From contig JARWKL010000006.1 in assembly GCA_029961685.1 (NCBI GenBank), forward strand, positions 13,646,748 through 13,710,747: a stretch of 64,000 bases of DNA, read 5' to 3'. This document shows, in pieces, positions 1-13,954 of the stretch. The notes beneath the pieces were generated by a model. The model was given only the letters and a program-made list of their open reading frames with translations. It did not search any database and was not told the origin of the DNA. The number at the start of each line of letters is the position of its first letter. The stretch's first letter is position 1. The DNA is from Aristolochia californica. Lineage: Eukaryota; Streptophyta; Magnoliopsida; Piperales; Aristolochiaceae. The translations under genes were made by a program, and so were the position numbers.

Positions 1-444
1 CAAAACGGAGCTGTGCTCTACCCTACTGAAGCAGCCATGGAGCCGCAACGGTTAATAGGAACAACTTGGGGCCCTCTAGAGACCGTGAGGACCGCATTGA
101 CGGAATTGCCCACATGGTAGTAAGCCGGAAGGAATAGAAGTCATGTTGGGCCTATTAGATAGCTATGAAATAGACACAAATGAGTACAGAGCAGTGACAT
201 GTGGTAGGAAGCAGGAGTGATATGATAGTGAAATGATAGGACTATCGACATATAACTGTAGGAATAGTATTGTGTGAGTCATCGATGTTGTTCGCTGCCT
301 GTAGCCAGTGTGTAAGTAGAAATCCCTAGGATTCTAGTTCCATTTCCGTCATCCCTAGGTTCTCTTCCACTGTGTGTGCAAGTCTATTAGAGACTTTGTG
401 TCGTTGATATCATAGCAGTAGTGCTTTTGGTATCAGTATTCCGC
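1..444. other. Non-satellite left flank, possibly an LTR-retroelement end
   Basis: This segment has mixed base composition and shares no phase with the 680-bp satellite that begins at about 445. One + frame is open from base 1 to a stop at 118-120 (39 codons), but I do not recognise the peptide; it could be the tail of a longer frame outside the window. The rest has stops in all frames. An eight-base motif TCCCTAGG occurs twice near 329-360. The right end carries a TGGTATCAG motif typical of plant retroelement primer-binding sites, so the segment may be a decayed LTR cut off by the satellite. The family is not identified. Confidence 0.45.
428..436 (+). other. Possible tRNA-iMet primer-binding-site remnant
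   Basis: TGGTATCAG matches the first nine bases of the plant initiator tRNA-Met PBS (TGGTATCAGAGC), but the following bases (TATT) do not. It lies about 10 bases before the satellite border, where a PBS would be expected if 1-427 were an LTR end. A nine-base match in isolation is weak evidence. Confidence 0.3.
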
Positions 445-454
445 GGGGGCGAGG

Positions 455-1690
455 CATTTTTAACTGAGTGTTGACTCCATAACCATAAGTCATTTCTAAC
501 AAACATTATAGCCATTACACATCATTAAATCGATCAAAACATATGCGATGATCTATGATTGGAAGTTCCGTTAATTGTAAAATGGGCAAAAAGTGGGTTG
601 TTTGGCTCTAGTAAATATCCACCGCACGTTAACTTGAGAATTTAATTTTTTCTACACTTGGAAATTTTTGGATCATTAGGTCATTAGGTCATTTGCATCT
701 TCAACATGTTTGAGGCATGCATATCCACATTTAAAACATGTTAGGATCAATTAGAAATCTCTTTCTTATAAAACTCCACCAAGCTATTAGGGTTTGTACT
801 AGTGGAATGTCCCAAACATGGAAAACAAAACTTTGGAGTTCATTTTTAGAGTGTGAAATAATTTGCTTGACTTACATTTATTATAGTTTTCAATTTTTAG
901 CATACATAAACTTTAAGATTTTCATTTTGTTGTGAACTATCCGCCTTATCTATTTGTTTACGAGAAAAATGGGAGTGTGAAAACTCAAGTTTTGATTTGA
1001 AATAAAAAGAACATCCAAAATGTAAATACACAAATGCTGAGAGAGATAATTCCAAAAAGTAGATGTGATTTTTATGGATTTTAGTTTTTTATATATTTGG
1101 TTTCACAATTATGAGAAAAGGGGGAGGGGTGGCATTTGTAAAGGAGATTTGACTCCCAAACCATAAGTTATTTCTAACAAAAATTGTAGTCGTTACACAT
1201 CATTAATCGATCAAAACATTTTTGATGATCTATGATTTTTAGGTCCGCTTTTTTTAAAATAGGCAAAAAGTGGTTTGTTTGGCTCTAGTAAAGAACCCAC
1301 CGCACGTTAACTTGAGAATTTAATTTTTTCTACTGCTTAAAATTTTTGGATCATTTGGTCATTTGCATCTTCAACATGTTCCAGATTTGCACATGCACAT
1401 TTAAAACATGTTAGGGTCAATTAGAAATCTCTTTCTTATAAAATTCAACCAAGCTATTAGGGGTTGTACTAGAGGAATTTCCCAAACATGGATAACAAAA
1501 CTTTGGTTTTCATTTTTAGTGTGTGAAATAATTTTCTTCACTTACATTTATTATAGTTTTCAATCTTTTGCATACATAAACTCTAAAATTTTCATTTTGT
1601 TGTGATCTATTTGCCTTATCTTTTTGTTTACCAGAAAAATGGGAGACTGAAAACTCAAGTTTGGATTTGAAAAAAAATTGAACATAAGAA
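455..1690 (+). repeat. Higher-order block V, copy 1
   Basis: Shares AACAAACATTATAGCC, ATGATTGGAAGTTC, AAAATGGGCAAAAAG, then GATTTGACTCCCAAACC and TGATCTATGATTTTTAGGTC with 13955-15100, at an offset of about 13.5 kb. Confidence 0.75.
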
Positions 1691-1796
1691 ATGGAAATGC
1701 GCAAATGCTGAGAAGATAATTCCAAAAAGTATCTGTGATTTTTAAGGATTGTAAACTCTTTTAGTTTTTTTATAATGGGTTTTGCAATCATTGGAA

Positions 1797-1825
1797 GGGG
1801 GGGGGGGGGGGGGGGGGGGGGGGGG
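1797..1825 (+). repeat. Expanded G-tract, 29 G
   Basis: Uninterrupted G run at the monomer's G-tract position, which in typical monomers has 4-8 G. Confidence 0.85.
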
Positions 1826-3032
1826 TGGATGTATTTTTAACTGTGTCTTAACTTCAAAACCTTAAGTCATTTCTAAGAAAAATCATAGCCATTACACATC
1901 ATTAATCGATCAAAACATTTATGATGATCTAAGATTCTTAGGTCCGCTTTTTTCTAAAATAGGGAAAAAGTGGCTTGTTTGGCACTGGTAAATATCCCAC
2001 CGCATGTTAACACTAGAATTTAATTGTTTCTACTCGAAACTTTTGGATCATTAGGTCATTTGCACCTTAAACTTGTTTCAGGCATTCATATCCACATTTA
2101 AAACATGTCAGGATCAAATACAAATCTCTTTCTTATTAAATTCCACCAAGCTATTAGGGGTTGTACTAGTGGAATTTCCCAAACATCAATAACATAACTT
2201 TGGTGTTCATTTTTAGTGTGTGAATTAATTTTCTTCACTTACATTTATTATAGTTTTCAATTTTTTGCATACATAAACTCTAAAATTTTCATTTTGTTGT
2301 GATCTATTTGCCATATCCTTTTGTTTTCTAGAAATGGCAGAGTCAAAACTCAAGTTTTGAATTGAAATAAAATTGAACATCCAAAAACTGGAAATTCACA
2401 AATGCGGAGAGAGATAATTCCAAAAAGTATATGTGATTTTTACGGATTGTAAACTCTTTTATTTTTTTATATATTTGGTTTTTCAATCATGGGAAAAGGA
2501 AGGGGGGGTGGCGCTCTGGTAAATATCCCACCGCACGTTAAATTGAGAATTTAATTTTTTCTACTCCTGTAAATTTTTGAATCATTAGGTCATTTCCATC
2601 TTCAGCATGTTTCAGACTTGCATATCCGCATTTACAACATGTTAGGATCAATTAGAAATCTCTTTCAAATAAAATTCCACCAAGCTATTAGGGGTTGTAC
2701 TAGTGGAATTTCCCAAACATGGATAGCAAAACTTTGGTGTACATTTTTAGTTTGTGATATAATTTTCTTCACTTACATTTATTATAGTTTACAATTTTCT
2801 GCATACATAAACTCTAATATTTTCATTTTGTTCTGATCTATTAGCCTTAACTTTTTGTTTCTGAGAAAAAATGGGAGAGTGAAAACTCAAGTTTAGATTT
2901 GAAAAAAAATTGAACATCCAAAATGGAAATGCACAAATGCTAAGAGAGATAATTCAAAAAAGTATCTGTGATTTTTAAGGATTCTAAACTCTTTTAGTTT
3001 TTTATATATTAGGTTTTTCAATCATCTAGAAA

Positions 3033-3078
<46 letters not shown>
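3033..3078 (+). repeat. Expanded G-tract, 46 G
   Basis: Longest G run in the window, same phase as the others. It also creates a spurious antisense proline-rich frame. Confidence 0.85.
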
Positions 3079-3079
<1 letters not shown>

Positions 3080-3886
3080 GGCGAGGCATTTTTAACTGTA
3101 TGTTAAGTTCCAAACCATAAGTCATTTGAAATAAACAATCATAGCCGTTACACATCATTAATCGATGAAAATATTTATGATAATCTAACATTGTTAGGTC
3201 CGCTTTTTGTAAAATAGGCAAGAAGTGGGTTGTTTGGCTGTGGTGAATATCCCTCCGCACGTTAACTAGAGAATTTAATTTTTTCTACAGCATGAAATTT
3301 TCGGATCATTAGGTCATTTGCATCTATAACATGTTTCAGGCATGCATATCCACATTTAAAACATGTTAGGATTAATTAGAAATATCTTTCTTATAAATTT
3401 CCACCAAGTTTTTGGGGTTGTAATAGTGGAATTTTCCAAACATGGTTAAAAAAACTTTGGTGTTCATTTTTAGTGCGTGGAATAATTTTCTTCACATACA
3501 TTTATTATATTTTTTAATTTTTTTCCATACATAAACTCTAAAATTTTCATTTTGTTGTGATCTATTTGACTTAGCTTTTTTTTTACGAGAAAAATGGGGA
3601 TAGAAAACTCGAGTCTGGATTTGAAAAAAAAGTCAACATCCAAAATGGAAATGCACAAATGATGAGAGAGATAGTTCCAATATGTATATGTGATATTTAG
3701 GATTGTAAACTCTTTTTTTTTTTTATATTATGGGGTTTCCAATTACCAGAACAGGGAGTTCGAGGCATTTTTAACTAAGGGTTGACTCCCAAACCATAAT
3801 TCATTTCTAACAAAAATTATAGCCGTTACACTCATTAATCGATCAAAAAATTTATGATGATCTATAATTGTAAGGTCCGCTTTTTG

Positions 3887-3894
3887 TAAAATAA
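3887..3894. other. Deletion junction in a monomer (~320 bp lost)
   Basis: TTTTTGTAAAAT is joined to AATTTTCTTAAC, removing the CACCGCACG block and the anchor. The flanks share AAATA, pointing to a microhomology-type or replication-slip event. Confidence 0.8.
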
Positions 3895-4849
3895 TTTTCT
3901 TAACTTATATTTATTATATTTTTCAACTTTTTTTACATACAAAACTCTTAAATTTTAATTTTGTTGTGATCTATTTGCCTTATCTTTTTGTTTATGAGAA
4001 AAATGGGAGAGTGAAAACTCAAGTTTGGATTTAAAAAAAAATTAAACATCCAAAATGGAAATGCACAAATGCTGAGAGAAGATAATTCCAAAAAGTATTT
4101 GTGATTTTTTGTGGATCGAAAACTCTAGTTTTTTATATATTAGGTTTTGCAATCTTCGGAAAAGGGGGGGCGATGTATTTTTAACTGAGTGTTAACTCCC
4201 AAACCATACGTCATTTCTAACAAAAATTATAGCTGTTACACATCAACAATCAATCAAAACATTTACAATGATCTATGATTGTTAAGTCCATTTATTGTAA
4301 AATAGGCAAAAAGTGGGTTGTTTTGCTCTAGTAAATATCCCACCGCACGTTAATTTGAGAATTTAATTTTTTCTACTCCATGAAATTTTTGGATCATTTG
4401 GTCATTTGCATCTTCAACATGTTTCTGGCATGCATATCCACATTTAAAACATGTTAGGATCAATCAGAAATCTCTTTCTTATAAAATTCCACTAAGCAAT
4501 TAGGGGTTGTACTAGTGGAATTTCTCAAACAAGGATAACAAAACTTTTGTGTTCATTTTTAGTGCGTGAAATAATTTTATCCACTTACATTTATTATATT
4601 TTTTAATTTTTTGCAAACCTAAACTCAAAAATTTTCATTTTGTTGTGATCTATTTGCCTTTTCTTTTTGTTTACAAGAAAACTGTGAGAGTGAAAACTAA
4701 AGTTTGGATATGAAAAAATGGAACATCCAAAATGGAAATGCACAAATGCTGAGAGAAGATAATTCCAAAAAGAATCTGTGATTTTTAAGGATTGTAAACT
4801 CTTTTAGTTTTTTATATATTAGGTTTTGCAATCATCAGAAAAGGGGGGG

Positions 4850-5960
4850 CGAGGCATTTTTAACTGAGTTAACTTACAAACCATATGTCATTTCTTAAAA
4901 AAATCATAGCCGTTACACATTATTAATCGATCAAAATATTTACGATAATTTAACATTGAGTGGTCCGCTTTTTGTAAAATAGACAAAATGTGGGTTGTTT
5001 GGCTCTGCTAAATATCGCACTGTACGTTAATTTAAGAATTTAATTTTTTCTACTCTTTGAAATTTTCGGATCATTAGGTCATTTGCATCTTCAACATGTT
5101 TCAGGCATGCATATCCACCACATTTAAAACAAGTTAGGATCAATTATAAATCTCTTTCTTATAAAATTCCACCAAGCTATTAAGGGTTGTACTTGTGGAA
5201 TTTCCCAATCATGGATAACAAAACTTTGGTGTTCCTTTTTAGTGTGTGAAATAATTTTCTTCACTTAAATTTATTATAGTTTTCAATTTTTTGCATACAT
5301 AAACTCTAAAATTTTCTTTTTTTTTTGTGATCTATTTGCCCAATCTTTTTGTTTACGAGAAAAATTGGTGAGTGAAAACTCAAGTTTTGATTGGAAAAAA
5401 AAATTGAACATCCAAAATGGAAATGCATCAATGCTGAGAGTGATAATTCCAAAAAGGATATGTGATTTTTATGCATTGTAAACTCTTTTAGTTTTTTTAT
5501 ATATTTTGTTTTGCAATCATTGGAAAAGGGGGGCTAGACATTTTGAACTGAGTGTTGACTCACAAACCATAAGTCATTTCTAACAAAAAATGTACCTAAT
5601 ACACATCATTAATTGTTCCAAAAAAATTTAATGATCAAGGATTGTTAGGACCGCTTTTTGTAAAATAAGCAAAAAGTGGGTTGTTTGGCTCTGGTAAATA
5701 TCCCACCGCACGTTAACTTGAGAATTTAATTTTTTTCTACACCTAGAAATTTTTGGATTATTAGGTCATTTGCATCTTCAACATGTTTCCGACTTGCCCT
5801 TCCACATTTAAAATATGTTAGGATCAATTAGAAATCCCCTTCTTATAAAATTCCACCAAGCTATAAGGGGTTGTACTAGTGGAATTTCCCAAATATGGAT
5901 AACAAAACTTTGGTGTTCATTTTTAGAGAATGGTGCACACTTAAACTCTAAAATTTTCAT
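4850..5960 (+). repeat. Higher-order block W, copy 1
   Basis: Shares with 15340-16370 TTTTTAACTGAGTTAACTT (loss of part of GTGTTGACTCCC), AAATATCGCAC, then CATTTTGAA, GTTGACTCACAAACC and TAATGATCAAGGATTGTTAGGACCGC. Offset is about 10.48 kb. Confidence 0.75.
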
Positions 5961-6000
5961 TTAAACTTTGGTGCACACTTAAACTCTAAAATTTTCATTT
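5931..6000 (+). repeat. 38-bp tandem duplication inside a monomer
   Basis: TGGTGCACACTTAAACTC begins at 5931 and 5969. The GTGCGTGAAATAATTTTC block normally found here is missing, so the duplication accompanies a deletion. Confidence 0.85.
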
Positions 6001-8298
6001 TGTTGTGATCTTTTTGCCTAATCTTTTTTATTACAAGAAAAATGGGAGAGTGAAAACTCAAGTATGTATTTGAAAAAAAATTAAAAGTCCAAGATCGAAA
6101 TTCACAAATGCAAAGAGAGATAATTCCAAAAAGTATATGTGATTTTTAAGGATTGTAAACTTTTTTAGTTTTTTATATATTAGGTTTTGCAATCATCGGA
6201 ATAGGGGGCAAGGCATTTTTAACTGTGTGTTAACTTCCAAACCATAAGTCATTTCTAAAAATAATCATAGCTGTTACACATCATTAATCAATCAAAAAAT
6301 TTATGATGATCAAAGATTGTTAGGTCCATTTTTTTGGAAAATAGGCAAAAAGTGGGTTGTTTTGCTTTGGTAAATATCCCACTGTACGTTAACTTGAGAA
6401 TTTAATTTTTTCTTCTCGCAATTTTTGGATCATTAGGTCATTTTCATCTTCAACATGTTTTAGGCATTCTTATCCACATTTAAAACATGTGAGGATCAAA
6501 TAGAAATCATTTACTTATAAAATTCCACCAAGCTCTTAGGGGTTGTACTAGTAGAATATCCAAAACATGGATAACAAAACTTTGGTGTTCATTTTTAGTG
6601 TGTGAAATAATTTTCTCCACTCACATTTATTATAGTTTTCAATATTTTTCATACATAAACTCTAAAATTTTAATTTTGTTGTGATCTTTTTGCCTTATCT
6701 TTTTGTTTATGAGAAAAAAGGGAGAGTGAAAACTCAAGTTTGGATTTGAAAACAAATTGAACATCTAAAATGGAAATGAGCAAATGCTGAGAAAGATAAT
6801 TCAAAAAAGTATCTGTGATTTTTAAGGATTGTAAACTCTTTTAGTTTTTTATATATTAGGTTTTTCAATCATCGGAGAAGGGGGACGAGGCATTTAGAAC
6901 TAAGTGTTGACTCCCAAACCATAAGTCATTTGTATCACAAATTATAGCCATTACACATCATTAATCGATAAAAAAATCTACGACGATCCACGATTGTTAG
7001 GTCCGCTTTTTTATTAACAGACAAAAACTGGGTTGTTTGGCTTTATTAAATATCCCACCACACATCAACTTGAGAATTTAATTTTTTTTTACTCCTTGAA
7101 ATTTTTGGATCATTTGGTCATTTGCATCTTCAACATGTTTTAGGCATGCATATCCACATTTAAAACATGTTAGGATCAATTAGAAATCTCTTTCTTATAA
7201 AATTCCACCAAGCTTTTAGGGCTTGTACTAGTGGAATTTCCCAAACATGGATAACAAAACTTTTGTGTTCAATTTTAGTGCGTGAAATAATTTTCTTCAT
7301 TTAAATTTATTATAGTTTTCAATTTTTTGCATACATAAACTCCTATATTTTCATTGTGTTGTGATCTATTTGCCTTATCTTTTTGTTTACGAGAAAAATA
7401 GGAGAGTGAAAACTCAAGTTTGGATTTGAAAAAAAATGGAACATCGAAAATGGAAATGCACAAATGCCGAGAGAGAAAGTATGTGTGTATTTAAAGATTT
7501 TAAACTTTTTTATTTTTTTATCTATTATTTTTTTCAATCATCGAAAAAGGGGGCGGGGTGGCATTTTTAACTAAGTGTTAACTCCCAAACTATAGGTCAT
7601 TTCTAAGAAAAATTATAGCCATTACACATCATTATTCGATGAAAAAAATTATGATGATCTATGATTATACTGTCCGCTTTTTGTAAAATAGGCAAAAAGT
7701 GGTTGTTTGGCTCTAGTAAATATCCCACCGCACGTTAACTTGAGAATTTAATTTTTCTTACTCCCTGAAATTTTTGGATCATTAGGTCATTTGCATCTTC
7801 TACATGTTTTAGGCATGCATATCAACATTTAAAACATGTTAGGATCAATTAGAAATCTATTTCTTATAAAACTCCACCAACCATTAGGGGTTGTACTAGT
7901 GGAATTTCCCAAACATGGATAACAAAACTTTGGTGTTCATTTTTAGTGCGTGAAATAATTTTCTTCACATACATTAATTGTAGTTTTCAATTTTTTTCAT
8001 ACATAAACTCTAAAATTTTCATTTTTTTGTGATCTATTTGCCTTATCTTTTTGTTTTATGAAAAAAATAGGAGAATGAAAACACAATTTTTCATTTGAAA
8101 AAAATTGAACAACAAAAATAGAAATGTACAAATGCTGAGAGAGATAATTGTAGAAAGTATATGTGATTTTAAGGATTGTAAACTCTTTTAGCTTATTAAA
8201 TATAAGGTTTTGGAATTATCGGAAAAGGGGGGGCAAGGCATTTTTAACTGAGTGTTAACTTCCAAACCATAAGTCATTTCTAAAAATAATCATAGCCG

Positions 8299-8306
8299 TT
8301 ACAATA
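8299..8306. other. Rearrangement junction in a monomer
   Basis: CATAGCCGTTACA is joined to ATAAAAATGGAAGAG, jumping to a different phase. The material after the junction (8303-8700) resembles 11035-11400 more than its neighbours. Confidence 0.75.
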
Positions 8307-11300
8307 AAAATGGAAGAGTTAAAACTCAAGTTTGGATTTGGAAAAAAATTTAATATCCAAAATGGAAAATCACAAATGCTGAGAGAGATAATTCAAAAAA
8401 GTATCTGTGATTTTTAAGTATTGTTAACTCTTTTAGTGTTTTATACATTAGGTATTGCAATCATTGAAAAAGGGGGGTCGAGGCATATTTAATTGAGTGT
8501 TGACTCCATAACCAAAAGTCATTTCTAACAAAAATTATAGCCTTTACGCATCATTAATCGATAAAAAAATTTATGATGATCTATGATTGTTAGGTCCGCT
8601 ATTTGTTAAATAAACAAAAAGTGGGTTGTCTGGTTCTAGTAAATATCCCACCGCACATTAACTTGAGAATTTAATTTTTTCTACTCGAAATTTTGGATCA
8701 TTTGGTCATTTGCATCTTCAACATGTTTTAGGCATGGATATCCACATTTAAACACATGTTAGGATCAATTAGAAATCTCATTCTTATAAAATTCCACCAA
8801 GCTTTTAGGGGCTGTACTAGTGGAATTTCTCAAACATGGATAACAAAAATTTGGTGTTCATTTTTATTGCATGAAATAGTTTTCTTCACTTAAATTTGTT
8901 ATAGTTTTCAATTTTTTGCTTACATAAACTCCTATATTGTCATTTTTTTTGTATTCTATTTGCCTAATCTTTTTGTAAATGAGAAAAAAAGGGAAAGTGA
9001 AAACTCAAGTTTGGATTTGAAAAAAAATGGAACATCCAAAATGGAAATGCACAAATTCCGAGAGAGATAATTCCAAAAAGTATGTGTGATTTTTTAGGAG
9101 GTTAAACTCTTTTATTTTTTTTATATATTAGGTTTTTCAATCATCGGAAACGGGGGGGGGGGGTGTGAGGTATTTTAAACTAAGTCGTGACTCCCAAACC
9201 ATAAGTCATTTCAAACAAAAATTATAGCCGTTACACATCATTATTCGATAAAAAAAATTACGATGATCTATGATTGTATGGTCTACTTTTTGAAAAATAG
9301 GCAAAAAGTTGGTTATTTTGCTCTGGTAAATATCCCACTGCACGTTAACTTGACAATTTCATTTTTTTTGCTCCTTGAAAATTTTGAATCATTAGGTCAT
9401 TTGCATCTTCAACATGTTTCAGGCATGCATATCCACATTTAAAACATTTTAGGATCAATTAGAAATCTCTTTCTTATAAAATTCTACCAAGCTATTAGGG
9501 GTTGAACTAGTAGAATTTCCCAAACATGGATAACAAAACTTTGGTGTTTATTTTTAGTGCGTGAAATAATTTTCTTCACATACATTAATTGTAGTTTACA
9601 ATTTTTTGCATACATAAACTCTAAAATTTTCATTTTGTAGTGATTTATTTACCTTATCTTTTTATTTTATGAGAAAAATAGGAGAGTGAAAACTCAATTT
9701 TTGATATTGAAAAATGAACATCCAAAATAGAAATGCCCAAATGCTGAGAAAGATAATTGCAAAAAGTATATGTGATTTTTAAGGATTGTAAACTCTTTTA
9801 GTTTTTTATATATTTGGTTTTCAATCATCGAAAAAAGAGGGGTGAGGAATTTTTATCTGAGTGTTGGTTCCCAAACCACAAGTCATTTCTAACAAAAATA
9901 AAAGCCATTACACATCATTAATCAAACAAAAAATTTACGATGATCTATAAATGTTAGGTCCGTTTTTTAAAAAATAGGCAAAAAGTGGGCTGTTTGGCTC
10001 TCATAAATATCCCACCGCACGTTAGCTTAAGAATTTAATTTTTCCTACTCCTTGAAATTTTTGGATAATTTGGTCATTTGCATCTTCAACATGTTTCTGG
10101 CATGCATATCTACCACATTTAAAATATTTTAAGATCAATTATAAATCTTTTTCTTATAAAATTCAACCAAGCAATTAGGGGTTGTACTAGTGGAATTTCC
10201 CAAACATGGATAACATAACTTTGGTGTTGATTTTTAGTGCTTGAAATAATTTTCTTCACTTACATTTATTATAGTTTTCAATTTTTTGCATACAAAAACT
10301 CTAAAATTTTCATTTTGTTGTGTTCAATTTGCCTTATCTTTTTGTTTACGATAAAAATGGGAGAGTGAAAAGTCAATTTTGGATTTGAAAAGAAATTGAA
10401 CATCCAAAATGGAAATGCACAAAAACTGAGACAGATAATTCCAAAAACAATCTGTGATTTTTATGAATTTTCAACTATTTTAGTTTTTTATTTATTAGGT
10501 TTTGCAATCATCGGAAAAGGGGGGCTGAGGCATTTTTAACTGAGTGTTGACTCCTAAACCATAAGTCAATTCTAACAAATAATAGCTGTTACACACCATT
10601 AATCGATCAAAAAAATTACGTTGATCTATTATTGTTAGGTCCGCTTTTTAAAAAATAGGCAAAAAGTGGGTTGTTTGGCTCTAGTAAATATCCCACCGCA
10701 CGTTAACTGGAGAATTTATTTCTTTCTACTCCTTCAAATATTTGGATCATTAGCTCATTTGCATCTTCAACATGTTTCAGGCATGCATATCCACCACATT
10801 TAAAACATGTTAGGATCAATTAGAAATCTCTTTCTTATAAAATTCCACAAGCTATTAGGGGTTGTACTAGGGGAAATTCCCAAACATGGATATCAAAATT
10901 TTGGAGTACATTTTTAGTGCAAGAAATAATTTTCTTCAATCACATTTATTATAGTTTTCAATTTTTTGCATACATGAACTTTAAAATTTTCTTTTTGTTG
11001 AGATCTATTTGCCATATCTTTTTGTTTTCGAGAAAAATGGAAGAGTGAAAACTCAAGTTAGGATTTGGAAAAAAATTTAACATCCAAAATGGAAAATCAC
11101 AAATGTTGAGAGAGATAATTCCAAAAAGTATCTATGATTTTTAAGTATTGTTAACTCTTTTAGTGTTTTATATATTAGGTTTTGCAATCATCGAAAAAGG
11201 GGGGACCGAGGCAAATTTAACTGAGTGTTGACTCCAGAACCAAAATTCAATTCTAACAAAAATTATAGCCTTTGCGCATTATTAATCGATCAAAAAATTT

Positions 11301-13954
11301 ACGATGATCTATGATTGTTAGGTACGATATTTTTAAAATAGGCAAAAAGTGGTTGTTTCTGGTAAATATCCCACCACACGTTAACTTGAGAATTTAATGT
11401 TTTCTACTCCATGAAATTTTTTGATCATTAGGTGATTTGTATCATCAGCATGTTTTAGGTATGCATATCCACCACATTTAAAACATTTTAGAATCAATTA
11501 GAAATCTCTTTCTTACAAAATTCAACCAAGCTATTTGGGGTTGTACAAGTGGAATTTCCCAAACATGGATAAAAAAACTTTGGTGTTCATTTTTAGTGAA
11601 TGAAATAATTTTCTTCGCTTACATTTATTTTAGTTTTCAATTTTTTTTCTTACATAAACTCTAAAATTTTTATTTTTTTGTGCTCTTTTTGCCTTAACTT
11701 TTTGTTTATGAGAAAAATGGGAGAGTGAAAAGTCAAGTTTGGATTTGAAAAAAAAAATCGAACATCCAAAAAGGAAATGTTGATATGCTAAGTGAGATAA
11801 TTCCAAAAAGTATGTGTGATTTTTAAGGATTGTAAACTCTATTAGTTTTTTATATATTAGGTTTTGCAATCATCGAAAAGCGGAGGGCGAGGCATTTTTA
11901 ATGGAGTGATGACTCCCAAATCATATGTCATTTCTAACAAAAATTATAGCTGTTACACATCATTAATTGTTAAAAACATTTACGCTAATCTATGATTGTT
12001 AGGTCCGCTTTTTGTAAAATAGGCTAAAAGTAGGTTGTTTGGCTCAGGTAAATATCCCACCACACGTTAACTTAAAAATTTAATGTTTTCTACTCCTTCA
12101 AATTTTTGGATCATTAGGTCATTTGCATCTTCAACATGTTTCGGGCATAAAAATCCACCACATTTAAAATATGTTAGGATCAATTAGAAATCTCTTTCTT
12201 ATAAAATTCAGCCAAGCTATAAGGGGTTGTACGAGTGGAATTTCCCAATCATGGATAACAAAACTTTGGTGTTCATTTTTAGTGCATGAAATAATTTTCT
12301 TCACTTACATTTATTATAGTTATCAATTTTTTGCAGACATAAACTCTTAAATTTCATTTTGTTGTGATCTATTTGCCATATCATTTTGTTTACGAGAAAA
12401 ATGGGTGAGAAAAAACACGAGTTAGGATTTGAAAAAAAATTGAACATCCAAAATGGAAATGCACAAATGCTTAGAGTGGTAATTCCAAAAAGTATCTGTG
12501 ATTTTTAAGGATTGTAAACTCTTTTAGTTTTTTTATATAATAGGTTTTGCAATCATCAGAAAAGGGGGGGGGTTGAGGCATTTTTAACAGAGTGTTGACT
12601 CCCAAACCATAAGTCATTTCCTAGAAATGGTATAGCCATTACACATCATTAATCCATCAAAACATTTATGATGATCTATGATTGTTAGGTCCGTTAATTT
12701 TAAAATCGGAAAAAAGTGGTTTGTTTGGCTCTTGTAAATCTGCCACCGCACGTTAACTTGAGAATTTTATTTTTTCTACTCGAAATTTTAGGATTATTAG
12801 GTCATTTGCATCTTCAACATGTTACAGGCATGCATATGCACATTTAAAACATGTTAGGATCAATTAGATATCTCTTTCATATAAAATTCCACCAAGCTTT
12901 TAGGGGTAGTACTAGTGGAATTTCCCAAACATGGATAACAAAACTTTGGTGCTAGTTTTTAGTGTGTGAAATAATTTCTTCTCTTACATTTATTATACTT
13001 TTCAATTTTTTGCATAGATATACTCTAAAATTTTTATTTTGTTGTGATCTATTTGCCTTTTCTTTTTGTTTACGAGAAAAATTGGAGAGTGCAAACTCAA
13101 GTTTGGATTTGAAAAAAAATTGAACTTCCAAAATGGAAATGATGAAATGATGAGAGAGATAATTCCAAAAAGTATCTTTGATTTCTAAGGATTGTAAACT
13201 CTTTTAGTTTCGTATATATTAGGTTTTGCAATCATTGGAAAAGGGAGGGGGGGGAGGGAGTCGTTGTTGTCTTAGTGTTGACTCCCAAACCATAAGTCAT
13301 TTCTAAACACAAATGTAGTCGTTACACATCATTAATCGATCAAAACATTTGCGATTATCTATGATTGTTTGGTTCGTTTATTGTAAAATAGGCAAAAAGT
13401 GGGTTGTTTGGCGCTGGTAAATATCCCACCGCTGGTTAACGAGAGAATTTAATTTTTTCTACTCCTTGAAATTTTCAGATCATTAGGTCATTTGCATCTT
13501 CAACTTGTCTTCAGGCATGCATATCCACATTTCAAACATGTTTGGATAAATTAGAAATCTGTTTCCTATAAAATTCCACCAAGCTCTTAGGGGTTGTACT
13601 AGTGGAATTTCCCAAACATGGATAGCAAAACTTTGGTGTTCATTTTTAGCCTGTGAAACAATTTTCTTAGCTTACATTTATTATAGTTTTCAATTTTTTT
13701 TGCATACCTAAACTCGAAAATTTTAATTTTGTTGTGATCTATTTGCCTTATCTTTTAGTTTACGAGAAAAAACGGGAGAGTGAAACTCAAGTTTGGAATT
13801 GATAAAAAATTGAACATCCAAAAATGAAATGGACAAATGCTGAGAGAAGATAATTCCAAAAAGTATCTGTGTTTGTAAGGATCAAAAAATACTTTAGTTT
13901 TTTATATATTTGGTTTTGCAATATTCGGAAAAGGAGGGGTGAGGCATTTTTAAC

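Noticed and set aside
738..935. Satellite-encoded 65-codon frame as a real gene
   Set aside because: Present only in a minority of monomers, and neighbouring copies carry stops and indels at many positions. It overlaps an antisense frame of similar length. No promoter context or domain.
2530..2560. GGCTCTGGTAAATATCCC in the satellite as a tRNA-like or PBS-like motif
   Set aside because: Resembles the tRNA-iMet 3' end for only about eight bases, occurs in every monomer, and has no adjoining LTR or cloverleaf.
3018..3260. Minus-strand 80-codon proline-rich frame
   Set aside because: The proline run is only the complement of the 46-base G-tract; the remainder is satellite.
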